Origin: Syntrophaceae bacterium UBA7544
GTDB taxonomy: Bacteria; Desulfobacterota; Syntrophia; Syntrophales; Smithellaceae
Length of the DNA: 20,987 nucleotides
NCBI GenBank assembly: GCA_002479215.1
Contig: DLME01000292.1
Coordinates: 1-20,987, forward strand
Reading direction: 5' to 3'
The notes beneath the pieces were generated by a model. It ran no database searches. It was not told the origin of the DNA and was given only the letters and a program-made list of their open reading frames with translations. How positions within the stretch are numbered: position 1 is the first letter of the stretch; the number at the start of each line of letters is the position of its first letter. Shown piece by piece: positions 8,712 through 16,531 of this stretch. The translations under genes were made by a program, and so were the position numbers.

Positions 8712-9323
8712 ATGCAACTGATTCTGATCAGACACGGGGAAACGCTTTGGAACAAAGAAGGACGGGTACAGGGCACAAGTGATGTCGAGTTAAGCGCAGC
8801 GGGCAAAAAACAAGCAGAGCTTCTGGCCTTGTCCTTGAAAGATCATCCCCTGGAGGCTATTCATTCCAGTCCTTTAAAAAGAGCCCACCAAACGGCAGAA
8901 ATAATCAACGAGTTTCATCATCTGGATATTCAGCTTCACTGGGACCTGATGGAGATGGATCAGGGAGACTTCGAAGGCTTCTCTTTTAAGAAATTGATGG
9001 CCAGCAAAAAAGAATTTCTTCAGAAATGGATCTCCGATCCCGCGTCAGTAAAAATGCCCAACGGCGAATCTTTATCAGAGTTACAAAACCGAGCTTGGCA
9101 CATCACGGAAGAGATAATTGGAAAATCGCAAAACGCCTTGATTGTTTCCCACAATTTCACCATCGCCACTATTCTCTGCCGTCTGCGCAATATCAGCCTT
9201 TCCGAATTCAGAAGCACCTGTGTGGATACGGCTTCCAAAACTATTGTCCGGCTGGGTAAGGAGCAGGCAATAATCGACTTGCTCAATGATCGCAGCCATC
9301 TCCTTGAGGCGAGTAAAAAATAA
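8712..9323 (+). CDS. Histidine phosphatase family protein (CobC/GpmB-like)
   Basis: Branch-1 histidine phosphatase, working through a phosphohistidine intermediate; cytosolic. At 203 residues it has the catalytic LIRHGET at residues 5-11 (His8), the GRVQGTSDVELSAAGKKQA stretch, SSPLKRAHQTAEII with the second conserved Arg, an acidic EMDQGDFEG segment and a late VSHNFTI holding the second catalytic His. This profile fits alpha-ribazole phosphatase (CobC), GpmB-like and broad phosphatases (PhoE) about equally. No cobalamin synthesis gene is adjacent, so CobC cannot be assigned, though the cobalamin-dependent metH is in the same window. The ATG follows GTTGAGG about ten bases upstream. It is transcribed from the promoter at 8649-8678, opposite the SDR, and is 80 bp from the next gene. 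Confidence 0.9.
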   Translation: MQLILIRHGETLWNKEGRVQGTSDVELSAAGKKQAELLALSLKDHPLEAIHSSPLKRAHQTAEIINEFHHLDIQLHWDLMEMDQGDFEGFSFKKLMASKKEFLQKWISDPASVKMPNGESLSELQNRAWHITEEIIGKSQNALIVSHNFTIATILCRLRNISLSEFRSTCVDTASKTIVRLGKEQAIIDLLNDRSHLLEASKK

Positions 9324-9386
9324 TAGACATTGCCGGATTATTGAATTAAGTTAATTATGATATTATGTTAATCAATGCTATTATTT

Positions 9387-9392
9387 TATAAT
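9387..9392 (+). promoter_or_regulatory. Possible -10 box of the diguanylate cyclase gene
   Basis: A perfect TATAAT eleven bases before the ATG, but no acceptable -35 box 16-18 bp upstream. The surroundings are extremely AT-rich, so chance is a real alternative. If used, the transcript would have a very short leader, in line with the missing ribosome binding site. Confidence 0.25.
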
Positions 9393-9403
9393 ACTTTTGA
9401 TAT

Positions 9404-11485
9404 ATGAAAAAAATTATTAAAAAGCGTGTCTCCAATAATAAGGAGAAAATCAAAACGGCTAAAGAAGAAACTCCAGAATTAAATCAGATGCCCGATATTT
9501 ACCGGAATATAGTGGAAGAAACGAGCGATTCCATTTATATGGTGGATCGCGACTGCCGTTATCTCTATGTCAATGCCAGATATTGTTCCCGCTTGGGTTT
9601 GCCCCTGAAAGATATAATCGGTAAAACCTACGGAAATTTTCATTCCTCGGAGGATACCACATCTTTTGCCGCTGATGTGGCGGAGGTTTTCCAAAAAGGT
9701 CTGTCGTTCCAGCGTGAATATCGAAGCCAGAGGGACGGAAACGAATTTTTGCGTACCATCTACCCGATCAGGCAACCCGCTGACACAGGCGAAATCACCG
9801 CAGTGTCGGTCATCGCGAAAGATATCACTCAATTGAGACACGTTGAGCAGCTTTACGGTACACTGGCAGAAAAATCTCCCATCGGTGTTTTTATTGTTCA
9901 AGATGGCAATATTCAATGGAGCAATAAAAAACTGCAGGAATCTATGGGATACAAAGCCGATGAGCTTATAAATATGCCCTATTCACATCTTGTCCATCCA
10001 GACGACAGGGAAATACTTAAGAGCAACTCCATAGCCATGCTCCGCGGCGAGATTTCCCTTCCTTTTGAATACCGGGTGGTAACTAAAGCAGGAGAAATAC
10101 TATGGCATGTGGGAACAGTGACTTCCATCACTCACAACGGAAAGAGAGCTATTCTCGGCAGTCAGATGAACATTGATCCCCAGAAGCAAGCAGAGTTGAA
10201 CCTGCGGCAAAGCGAGGAGCGCTACCGGACGATAATTGACACCATTCCCGACTCCTATTCCGAACAAGATTTGAAGGGAACCAACATATATTTCAATGAC
10301 GCCTACGTGAACAGCATGGGTTACAGCCCTGAGGAATTGCATAACCTCAATTATAGGGAATATATGGACAAGGAGAATGCAGAACGTACCTTTCGGATCT
10401 ATAACACGGTTTTTAAAACCAGAAAACCAGTGAAGAATGTGGAAATAGAGAGGATAAACAAGAAGGGGGAGAAGAGATTAGTAGAAATTTCCGTAGGTCT
10501 TATCCGTAACATCGAGGGAAAACCGATCGGATTTCACAGCGTCGCTCGAGATACTACAGAGCGGCGTAAAAAGGAAGATGCCTTGATGCAGAGTGAGGAG
10601 CGTTATCGCACAATCATCGACACTATTGCAGATGCTTACTATGAAGTTGATTTGACAGGAAACACCACTATTTTCAACGATGCCTATCTTAAACTCTACG
10701 AATACAGCGCAAAGGAAATGCAAGGGAAAAATTATAGAACTTATGTGGATAAGGAGCATGCAGAAATCGCCTATTGGGTTTTTCATCAGGTCTTTAAAAC
10801 CGGCAAGCCGACAAAGAAAATGGAATGGGAAATAATCACCAAGAGCGGGAAAAAGAAACAGGTGGAACTCTCCGTAAGTCTTATTCACAATGCCAAGGGT
10901 AATCCGCTGGGTTTCCGCGGTATCATCAGCGATATTACGGAACGGCACAAAGCGGAAGAAACAATCCGTCATCAAGCCTTCCACGATCCCTTGACTGGCC
11001 TGGCCAACAGAACCCTTTTTTATGACCGCATGCACATGGCCTTTAACTCAGCAAAACGAGGCGGCAAAATGGTTGCTGTTATTATACTTGACCTGGATAA
11101 TTTTAAAGGAATCAATGATAACAAAGGCCATAAAGTGGGAGATGAAGTGTTAAAAAGTATTTCCGGCAGACTTTCGAAGATGGTTCGGGCAAGCGACACG
11201 GTAGCGCGTTACGGCGGCGATGAATTTACCCTGATTATTCCATCTTTATCCAGTGAGGAAAATGCCTTGATTGTTGCCCAGAAAATAGTCAAGGCTTTCA
11301 ACAAACCTTTTCATCTCGATAACGGCGATATAACGGTCACAGCGAGTATTGGTGTGGCCATATACCCCCTTCATGGCTGGGATATCGACACCCTTATGAG
11401 TAAGGCTGATAACGCCATGTACCGGGCTAAAGCTATGGGACGCAACAGGTATTGTTGGTATGGCGACGCAGAAGAGAATTCCTGA
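9404..11485 (+). CDS. Diguanylate cyclase with four PAS domains
   Basis: Makes cyclic di-GMP from two GTP, with sensory PAS input. Of 693 residues, four PAS/PAC units are seen at about 29-145, 148-265, 270-393 and 397-518 (PAC ends such as DITQLRH, DTTERRKK and DITERHK), then a GGDEF domain at about 525-690. The domain opens with FHDPLTGLANR, has the metal-binding DLDNFKGIND, and shows an intact YGGDEF at 603-608. The product-inhibition RxxD is RASD at 595-598, five residues before GGDEF, so feedback-inhibited activity is expected. PAS3 and PAS4 are tandem copies at a 127-residue offset. There is no EAL/HD-GYP domain and no membrane segment, so it is probably a cytosolic sensor; the ligand is unknown. 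The ATG lacks a good ribosome binding site, so the start is less sure; the N-terminus is Lys-rich. Confidence 0.93.
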   Translation: MKKIIKKRVSNNKEKIKTAKEETPELNQMPDIYRNIVEETSDSIYMVDRDCRYLYVNARYCSRLGLPLKDIIGKTYGNFHSSEDTTSFAADVAEVFQKGLSFQREYRSQRDGNEFLRTIYPIRQPADTGEITAVSVIAKDITQLRHVEQLYGTLAEKSPIGVFIVQDGNIQWSNKKLQESMGYKADELINMPYSHLVHPDDREILKSNSIAMLRGEISLPFEYRVVTKAGEILWHVGTVTSITHNGKRAILGSQMNIDPQKQAELNLRQSEERYRTIIDTIPDSYSEQDLKGTNIYFNDAYVNSMGYSPEELHNLNYREYMDKENAERTFRIYNTVFKTRKPVKNVEIERINKKGEKRLVEISVGLIRNIEGKPIGFHSVARDTTERRKKEDALMQSEERYRTIIDTIADAYYEVDLTGNTTIFNDAYLKLYEYSAKEMQGKNYRTYVDKEHAEIAYWVFHQVFKTGKPTKKMEWEIITKSGKKKQVELSVSLIHNAKGNPLGFRGIISDITERHKAEETIRHQAFHDPLTGLANRTLFYDRMHMAFNSAKRGGKMVAVIILDLDNFKGINDNKGHKVGDEVLKSISGRLSKMVRASDTVARYGGDEFTLIIPSLSSEENALIVAQKIVKAFNKPFHLDNGDITVTASIGVAIYPLHGWDIDTLMSKADNAMYRAKAMGRNRYCWYGDAEENS

Positions 11486-11581
11486 TTCCCAGAAAACTTT
11501 TGTCAAGTGACGCCGCTATCGTAGCACTAGCAGATAGCAGCCGGCTTACGGAACAAATTGTATCAAAAAGATGACTACAGA

Positions 11582-12463
11582 ATGCTGACAAAATCTAGTA
11601 TTTTGCACTTACGTATTCCCTTTTCCTATTTTCTTATGCCCACATATCTCTTTGCTTTGAATTGTGCCGAGAAACCAATCCTATGGAAAACAGTGCTGGT
11701 ATTTTTTATTCTGCATTTTCTTCTTTACCCGGCAAGCAACTCCTATAACTCTTATTATGATCGCGATACGGACAGCATCGGCCTACTGAAAAACCCTCCT
11801 CCCGTAGAGAAGGAACTACTCACCGTATCGCTGATGCTGGATGCTTTAGCGGTATTGTTCTCTCTGCTAATTGGCTGGCTGTTTACCGCAGCCGTGTTTT
11901 TTTATGGCCTCGCTTCCAAAGCTTACAGCCATAACAAAATTCGAGTGAAAAAAATGCCTGTTCTCAGTCTTATCGGAGTGGGCTTTATCCAGGGCGCTTT
12001 TACCTTTCTCCTATCTTTTTGGGGTATTCAGGATATCTCCATAACAGAGATTTTGAATACACAGATTCTCTTCGCCGCGGTTATTTCCAGTCTATTCCTT
12101 ACGGCCGCATACCCTATGACGCAAGTTTACCAGCACAAAGCGGATGGAGAACGTGGTGACATCTCCTTTAGCATGCTTCTGGGCATTAAAGGCACTTTCT
12201 TGTTTTGTGCGGTGTTTATTGCGCTCGCGATTGTCTGTTTTGTTCTTTATTTCTTGAGTTACTATGGTCTGCTAATTGCCGCATTTTTCATCCTATTTAT
12301 CGCTCCCGTGGCGGCTTTCTTTGCTTATTGGATGGTGATAACATTCCGGGATAAAAGTAAGGCTAACTACGACAATACCATGCGTCTGAATTTCATTTCC
12401 TCGACGGCATTGAACACTTTCATGATATTATTAATGGCGGCAAATCATTTTAAACTTGACTAA
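11582..12463 (+). CDS. UbiA-family membrane prenyltransferase-like protein
   Basis: Integral membrane protein of the UbiA superfamily, which transfers isoprenoid chains to aromatic or polar acceptors. The first Asp-rich motif is clear: NSYYDRDTD matches NxxxDxxxD near residue 57. A weaker second motif, HKADGERGDISFSMLLG, sits near residue 190. Seven to eight hydrophobic stretches fill the rest, for example VFFILHFLLYPA and LLIAAFFILFIAPVAAFFAYW. I took the ATG at 11582 (293 residues); a TTG at 11558, with ACGGA about six bases upstream, would add eight residues and cannot be excluded. It follows the diguanylate cyclase by under 100 bp on the same strand, but no quinone, heme or lipid synthesis gene is near, so the substrate is open. 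Confidence 0.78.
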   Translation: MLTKSSILHLRIPFSYFLMPTYLFALNCAEKPILWKTVLVFFILHFLLYPASNSYNSYYDRDTDSIGLLKNPPPVEKELLTVSLMLDALAVLFSLLIGWLFTAAVFFYGLASKAYSHNKIRVKKMPVLSLIGVGFIQGAFTFLLSFWGIQDISITEILNTQILFAAVISSLFLTAAYPMTQVYQHKADGERGDISFSMLLGIKGTFLFCAVFIALAIVCFVLYFLSYYGLLIAAFFILFIAPVAAFFAYWMVITFRDKSKANYDNTMRLNFISSTALNTFMILLMAANHFKLD

Positions 12464-12776
12464 CAACAGGTGAGTAATATCTGTAAAATACTGCACCCAA
12501 TTCGATTTTTATATAAAGTCATTACCGTGCAGACAGAAATCCAACCCGCATTTCCAAAGAGCTCACAACTAAAAATTCTGTCCACGATAACAACAGCTGC
12601 AAGCAAATTTGTTGAGTTGAAAAGACTCCACCGGCCAACGTGATCGAAGTTTGCATCAGCAAACAACAAAAGTGCGAAACAATATTATCCAACAGCCGGA
12701 AAGTTAGAACAGATCAACGTTTTAAATAGACCTGTCCATAACTATATCCTTCCCCGATTATGCCCTGTCCCACGAA
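12464..12776. other. Intergenic region with no supportable gene
   Basis: About 313 bases between two converging genes. A TTG-started 69-codon frame on the minus strand lacks a ribosome binding site and overlaps the UbiA-like gene end, so I do not call it. A perfect small hairpin, GTTTGC-atca-GCAAAC, lies at 12649-12664 but has no T-run on either side. An 18-base stretch at 12695-12712 recurs with one mismatch at 14419-14436. No tRNA-like or promoter-like structure was seen. Confidence 0.5.
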
Positions 12777-14225
12777 TTAGATTTCGTTTCCGAAATCAGC
12801 CTTAAATGCCTTCACGAGTTTCGCGCCCCAGTCGCCGCCCACCGTTTCCAGCTTGCCGAAAAAGAAGCGCATTACCGGCGGCTCCTCCACAAAGCGTAAT
12901 CCGCCGATGATATCCTTATGATGATGCAGCCAGGCTAGTCGATCCGCAACGTACTCGATATGCCCAAGAGTATAGGTACGTCGCGGGATAGCGATGCGCA
13001 CAAGCTCCATCCTCGCAGTAACTTCCTTTCCGCTTCGGTCCCGGTCTTCAGACATTGACCCGCGCTCGACGCCTCTTGCCCCTGAAACAAGATACATGGC
13101 CGCATTCAGCGCCTCCGCGGGATACTGAAGCGGGGGGATGTTCGGCAAAAACTCGCGGGCATTTACATGACAAGCCAGCCCGCCCGGCGGGGTAACGACC
13201 GGAACGCCGTATTCCTGCAAACGTTCGACAAAATATTTGATAAATTCAGGGCTGCTGCCCGCAACTTCCATCTGAGTCATTTCCTCCAGCCCTACTGCCA
13301 TAGCTTCAATTTCCTTTGTGGACATACCGCCATAGGTCGAAAATCCCTCGTACACCGGCAGCCATGTCATCAGTTGGTCAAAGTGTTGTTTGTTGTTTGT
13401 TGCAATAAGGCCTCCCCGCGCACCGCCGCTCTTCCTTCCCGACATATAGAGGATATCGACGTGACTCATCATTTCTAAAAGAATTTCTTGAATCGATTTA
13501 TCAGCGTATCCTTTTTCACGCTGCTTGATGAAATAAGCGTTTTCTCCGATAAGGCTGCCATCCATCACCATCAAAATGCCGTTTGATTTGGCGATTTTCT
13601 CGACGTCCCGCAGGTTTTGCATCGAGAACGGCTGGCCACCAATCAGGTTGGTTGTCGCTTCCATTCGGATAAAAGCGATATTTTCACGGCCATGCTGCTC
13701 AATGGACTTCTTAAGCTTTGTAATATCGATGTTTCCCTTGAATGGTGCGCTTCCGGCCGGAATCAGGGCTTCGTCAGCCACCAGGTCGATGATCTGAGAA
13801 CCAACGAGCTCCACATGAACCCGGGTCGAGGGAAAGTGATAGTTCGTTAACACCACTTGCGGAGATTTGAGAAACACTTTCACCAGCAAGTGTTCTGCAG
13901 CTCGTCCCTGGTGGACAGGTAACGTATGTTCAAATCCGAAAACCTTCTTCACGACGCGCGCCAGTTTGTAGAAACTCTCGGAACCGGCATAGGCATCATC
14001 CGCAACCATCATGGCGGCCAACTGATTGTCACTCATTGCGTTTGTGCCGCTATCTGTCAACATGTCGAGAAATACTTCCCTCGCTGGGAGGAGGAATGTG
14101 TTGTAACCGACAGCTCGCAGACACTCCAGCCGCTGTGCTGCGGGGAGGAGGTACATTTTTTGCACGATCTTGATCTTGTGCATCTCCATGGGTACTTGCC
14201 GGCCATTGGACAATGTAATAATCAT
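12777..14225 (-). CDS. Tyrosine phenol-lyase/tryptophanase family PLP enzyme
   Basis: Pyridoxal-phosphate beta-eliminating lyase that splits tyrosine or tryptophan to phenol or indole plus pyruvate and ammonia; cytosolic. The 482 residues fit the family. Landmarks: YAGSESFYKL, the early HQGRAAEH loop, MEATTNLIGGQPFS, the Schiff-base Lys265 in MSGRKSGGARGG, and IPRRTYTLGH. Arg388 in GVERGS sits where Citrobacter tyrosine phenol-lyase has Arg381, a phenol-recognising residue that E. coli tryptophanase lacks. I therefore lean to phenol-lyase, with tryptophanase as the alternative. The ATG at 14225 is chosen for AAAGGAGA upstream; the frame continues 38 codons higher, across the promoter. It has its own promoter, and the gene before it ends in a terminator, so it is probably monocistronic. 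Confidence 0.88.
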   Translation of the reverse strand: MIITLSNGRQVPMEMHKIKIVQKMYLLPAAQRLECLRAVGYNTFLLPAREVFLDMLTDSGTNAMSDNQLAAMMVADDAYAGSESFYKLARVVKKVFGFEHTLPVHQGRAAEHLLVKVFLKSPQVVLTNYHFPSTRVHVELVGSQIIDLVADEALIPAGSAPFKGNIDITKLKKSIEQHGRENIAFIRMEATTNLIGGQPFSMQNLRDVEKIAKSNGILMVMDGSLIGENAYFIKQREKGYADKSIQEILLEMMSHVDILYMSGRKSGGARGGLIATNNKQHFDQLMTWLPVYEGFSTYGGMSTKEIEAMAVGLEEMTQMEVAGSSPEFIKYFVERLQEYGVPVVTPPGGLACHVNAREFLPNIPPLQYPAEALNAAMYLVSGARGVERGSMSEDRDRSGKEVTARMELVRIAIPRRTYTLGHIEYVADRLAWLHHHKDIIGGLRFVEEPPVMRFFFGKLETVGGDWGAKLVKAFKADFGNEI

Positions 14226-14230
14226 AATTT

Positions 14231-14238
14231 TCTCCTTT
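14231..14238 (-). promoter_or_regulatory. Ribosome binding site of the lyase gene
   Basis: Minus strand AAAGGAGA; the AGGAG core is six bases before the ATG at 14225. It fixes the start and excludes the 38-codon upstream extension. Confidence 0.85.
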
Positions 14239-14309
14239 CGACTTCCAAAGTTCAAAGAACATGAAATTACAGATAAATTATTGGTGATAGTTTCCTTCTG
14301 AGTGGGGGG

Positions 14310-14339
14310 AGTATAGGAAAAAACTTTCTTGTATGTCAA
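14310..14339 (-). promoter_or_regulatory. Sigma70-type promoter of the lyase gene
   Basis: Minus strand -35 TTGACA (complement of 14334-14339, perfect), 18-bp spacer, -10 TATACT (complement of 14310-14315, five of six). This is the same box pair and spacing as at 8649-8678. The implied leader is about 78 bases, long enough for control, but no convincing tnaC-like leader peptide with a ribosome binding site was found. Confidence 0.7.
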
Positions 14340-14370
14340 GATAATTTAATGTTGCAATCTTAGGTAATTG

Positions 14371-14421
14371 GAAAAAAGAGGCGACGGTGCCTTTCTCCAA
14401 TTGTCTCCAAGCACAGTCGCC
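14371..14421 (-). terminator. Rho-independent terminator of the crotonase gene
   Basis: On the minus strand, GGCGACTGTGC and GCACCGTCGCC form a GC-rich stem with ten of eleven pairs, closing a 20-base loop, followed directly by TCTTTTTTC. It lies 49 bp after the crotonase stop codon and upstream of the lyase promoter, so it separates the two units. Confidence 0.8.
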
Positions 14422-14469
14422 AGAAAGTTAGAACAGTCCAGCATTTACGGATACCTTGGAATGACAGTT

Positions 14470-15234
14470 TCACTTGAACTTGGTGAAATCCGGTTTACGT
14501 TTCTCAAAGAACGCGGTAAATGCTTCTTTCGCTTCCTTCGATACCAGCAACTTACTGAAAAGTTGCCCCTCTTCCTCCATTTTGGCCTTGATCGCAGCTA
14601 ACTGCTTGCCCTTCATCAAACGTTTGGTTGCCCTTAGCGACGATGTCGGCAGTGCCGCCAACTTGGCAGCCTGAGTCTGAGCAAACGCGAAGACTTCAGC
14701 AGTCGGCAATACCTTGTTTACCAATCCCATTGCGCACGCTTCTTGGGCCGAAAATGCCTCGCCCAGCATCAACTTTTCCGCCGCCCGCTGGTAACCGGCG
14801 ATTTGGGGAAGCAGCATACTGGAAGAAAATTCCGGGCACAATCCGAGCTTCGCGAACGGCATCGAAAATTTGGCATTGTCCGCCGCATAGACGAAATCAC
14901 AGTGCATCAATAACGTCGTGCCAATACCGACTGCGGGGCCGGACACCGCCGCGACTACCGGTTTGGTCGCCTGGCTAAGATTCTGCATAAATTGGTACAC
15001 CGGACTATTTCTTTTCTGCGGGGGATTCTTCATAAAATCATCCAGATCATTGCCGGCCGTGAATATTTCCGGTTTACCTGTCAACAGAATCGCACGCACC
15101 TCTGCATCGTTTTCCGCTTCTTTCAGCGCGTCGGCCATGGTCTGGTACATCTCCGCTGTGATCGCATTCCTCTTTTTCGGTCTATTGAATGTGATGGTAA
15201 AAATGCTATTTGCCTTGCTTGTTAAAATATCCAT
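14470..15234 (-). CDS. Enoyl-CoA hydratase/isomerase family protein, isomerase-like active site
   Basis: Crotonase-fold acyl-CoA enzyme of 254 residues; cytosolic, probably in fatty or related acid oxidation. The family signature runs FNRPKKRNAIT (about 16-26), oxyanion-hole AGNDLDDF (about 60-67) and GPAVGIGTTLL (99-109). The two glutamates used for hydration in rat crotonase (Glu144, Glu164) correspond to Thr107 and Phe127 here. Instead Glu135 in GLCPEFSSS lies where peroxisomal delta3,delta2-enoyl-CoA isomerase keeps its acid-base Glu (PEGxSS). Isomerase is therefore the better guess than hydratase. The ATG at 15234 is chosen for AGGAGA five bases upstream. It has a weak promoter at 15286-15314 and ends in a clear terminator. 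No other beta-oxidation gene is adjacent. Confidence 0.88.
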   Translation of the reverse strand: MDILTSKANSIFTITFNRPKKRNAITAEMYQTMADALKEAENDAEVRAILLTGKPEIFTAGNDLDDFMKNPPQKRNSPVYQFMQNLSQATKPVVAAVSGPAVGIGTTLLMHCDFVYAADNAKFSMPFAKLGLCPEFSSSMLLPQIAGYQRAAEKLMLGEAFSAQEACAMGLVNKVLPTAEVFAFAQTQAAKLAALPTSSLRATKRLMKGKQLAAIKAKMEEEGQLFSKLLVSKEAKEAFTAFFEKRKPDFTKFK

Positions 15235-15285
15235 GTTATCTCCTGACAAAATACTTCTTTAAATGTGTTTATATTGATTAAACAG

Positions 15286-15314
15286 TTTGTACAAAACCGA
15301 AAATCTATTGTAAA
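15286..15314 (-). promoter_or_regulatory. Possible promoter of the crotonase gene
   Basis: Minus strand -35 TTTACA (complement of 15309-15314, five of six), 17-bp spacer, -10 TACAAA (complement of 15286-15291, four of six). The -10 lies within the perfect palindrome TTTGTACAAA. The region is AT-rich, so this is only a moderate candidate. Confidence 0.35.
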
Positions 15315-15383
15315 CTTTTCCATAAAAATTCCCTTTTCTGCTTATTTCTTTTAAAATGCATTTATATCAAAGGACAATTATGG

Positions 15384-15782
15384 TCAATGGTTTGTTGATA
15401 TTTGAATTTCGGGAGGCGCGTCCAGAAACTTTTTGACAGAGCAGGATTGAGCGGTTTTAACAATCGCAGATTTATATTTCTCCGGAAAATTTGGCGGCAA
15501 AACTATGTCAATATTAATTTTTTCGACCATGTGAGTGGTGTCGTTACGCATAACGTTTTGTGTAATAGTGATATTGTCCGTCGGAATAGAACGTGATTGG
15601 CAAAAAGCTACAATATAAAATCCAGCGCACATACCAATGGAAGCTAGAAATATTTCCAGTGGCGATGGGGCGGTATTGTCGCCGCCGTCCGCTATCGGTT
15701 GATCCGACTTTAGAGTAAAACCCCGAAAATGCGTATCTACTTTTTTATTACCCGCAAATTCAATATTATATTTCATTTCCAT
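15384..15782 (-). CDS. OsmC/YhfA-like family protein
   Basis: Member of the OsmC/Ohr superfamily of small thiol-dependent (hydro)peroxidases; cytosolic. It is about 132 residues. The core SPLEIFLASIGMCAGFYIV holds the first conserved Cys, and AQSCSVKKFL the second, the usual pair for this fold. The Cys followed by FCQSR resembles the YhfA-like branch rather than true Ohr, so organic peroxide reduction is an inference. I prefer the ATG at 15782, with GGGG nine bases upstream; an ATG at 15797 adds five residues but has no ribosome binding site. It is 27-42 bp downstream of the AlkD-like gene on the same strand and is probably the last gene of a three-gene operon. Pairing with alkylation repair would fit stress defence. 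Confidence 0.87.
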   Translation of the reverse strand: MEMKYNIEFAGNKKVDTHFRGFTLKSDQPIADGGDNTAPSPLEIFLASIGMCAGFYIVAFCQSRSIPTDNITITQNVMRNDTTHMVEKINIDIVLPPNFPEKYKSAIVKTAQSCSVKKFLDAPPEIQISTNH

Positions 15783-15824
15783 ATTTTCTATCCCCATTAA
15801 AACAGTTATCTATTCTGAGCATCC

Positions 15825-16526
15825 TCATCCTCCTTCTAGATACTTACGCCTTTTTGCTGAAGGAAATTTTTCTATCGCGTAACGCAACATGGTTCTGGGC
15901 ATTACTGGGCAATGTTTTTGTAAAAATGACTCTGCACACTCGATATCGCGTTTGCCGATTTCGCGCAGCATCCAACCGACAGCCTTGTGAATTAAATCTT
16001 CTTTATCCCAATGTAAAATTCCGGCGAGCTTAAGTGTATCTGCAAATTTATTGCTTCTGATAAAAGAAAAAGTGGCGAGCACCGCAATGCGTCGCTCCCA
16101 GAGGCTCTTTGACTTCGCCAGTTGATAGAGGGGCTTTTTGCTTCTTTCCATCAAGAACGCTCCCACAATATTGGGCGCGGAAATATCCACCAAATCCCAG
16201 TTATTGATGTGTCTGGTGTTCTCCATATACAGACCATAGATTTTCTTTTGTATAGTTTCATCACCTTGAGCAAAGGCGTTAACAAACAAGATGAGCGCGA
16301 ATAACCTTTCTTCGTGATAAGGAGATCGCAGTAACGACAATACTTCTTCGAGTGGCAGAGCTTTATATTCTTTGGCCAGCTTCCGCAGCGCCGGAACGCG
16401 AATACCCAGAAAAATATCTCTCTCACCATATTGACCGACATCGGTTTTGAAAAACCTCTGCAGAAACCGGGCGTCTTCTTTATCCCCCATTTTTTGCAAG
16501 CGTTTGCTGATTTCTTTTGCTTTCAT
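15825..16526 (-). CDS. AlkD-like DNA alkylation repair protein
   Basis: HEAT-like-repeat DNA glycosylase family that removes bulky or positively charged N3/N7-alkylated purines. The 233 residues match Bacillus cereus AlkD in size. Active-site landmarks are visible: INNWDLVDISAPNIVG (about residues 106-121) with Trp and the catalytic-type Asp, WERRIAVLATFSFIR with the conserved Arg, and HKAVGWMLREIG with the late Trp. Helical repeats fill the chain and no other domain is attached. The ATG is five bases after the stop of the DUF1848 gene and has no strong ribosome binding site of its own, which points to translational coupling. The OsmC-like gene follows at once. Confidence 0.92.
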   Translation of the reverse strand: MKAKEISKRLQKMGDKEDARFLQRFFKTDVGQYGERDIFLGIRVPALRKLAKEYKALPLEEVLSLLRSPYHEERLFALILFVNAFAQGDETIQKKIYGLYMENTRHINNWDLVDISAPNIVGAFLMERSKKPLYQLAKSKSLWERRIAVLATFSFIRSNKFADTLKLAGILHWDKEDLIHKAVGWMLREIGKRDIECAESFLQKHCPVMPRTMLRYAIEKFPSAKRRKYLEGG

Positions 16527-16531
16527 ACTAT

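Noticed and set aside
12460..12669. A 69-codon minus-strand frame in the gap between the UbiA-like and lyase genes.
   Set aside because: TTG start without ribosome binding site, no recognisable motif, and overlap with the end of the UbiA-like gene.
14050..14262. A minus-strand frame beginning MFFELWKSKGENYDYYIVQW overlaps the lyase start and recalls a tnaC-like leader peptide because of its Trp residues.
   Set aside because: It has no ribosome binding site and runs 70 codons deep into the lyase coding sequence in another frame, unlike short TnaC leaders.
12695..14436. An 18-base stretch GCCGGAAAGTTAGAACAG (12695-12712) recurs with one mismatch at 14419-14436, flanking the lyase gene in direct orientation.
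   Set aside because: A rough estimate gives a few tenths of such a pair expected by chance in a window of this length. The similarity does not extend clearly, and no insertion-sequence feature is linked to it.
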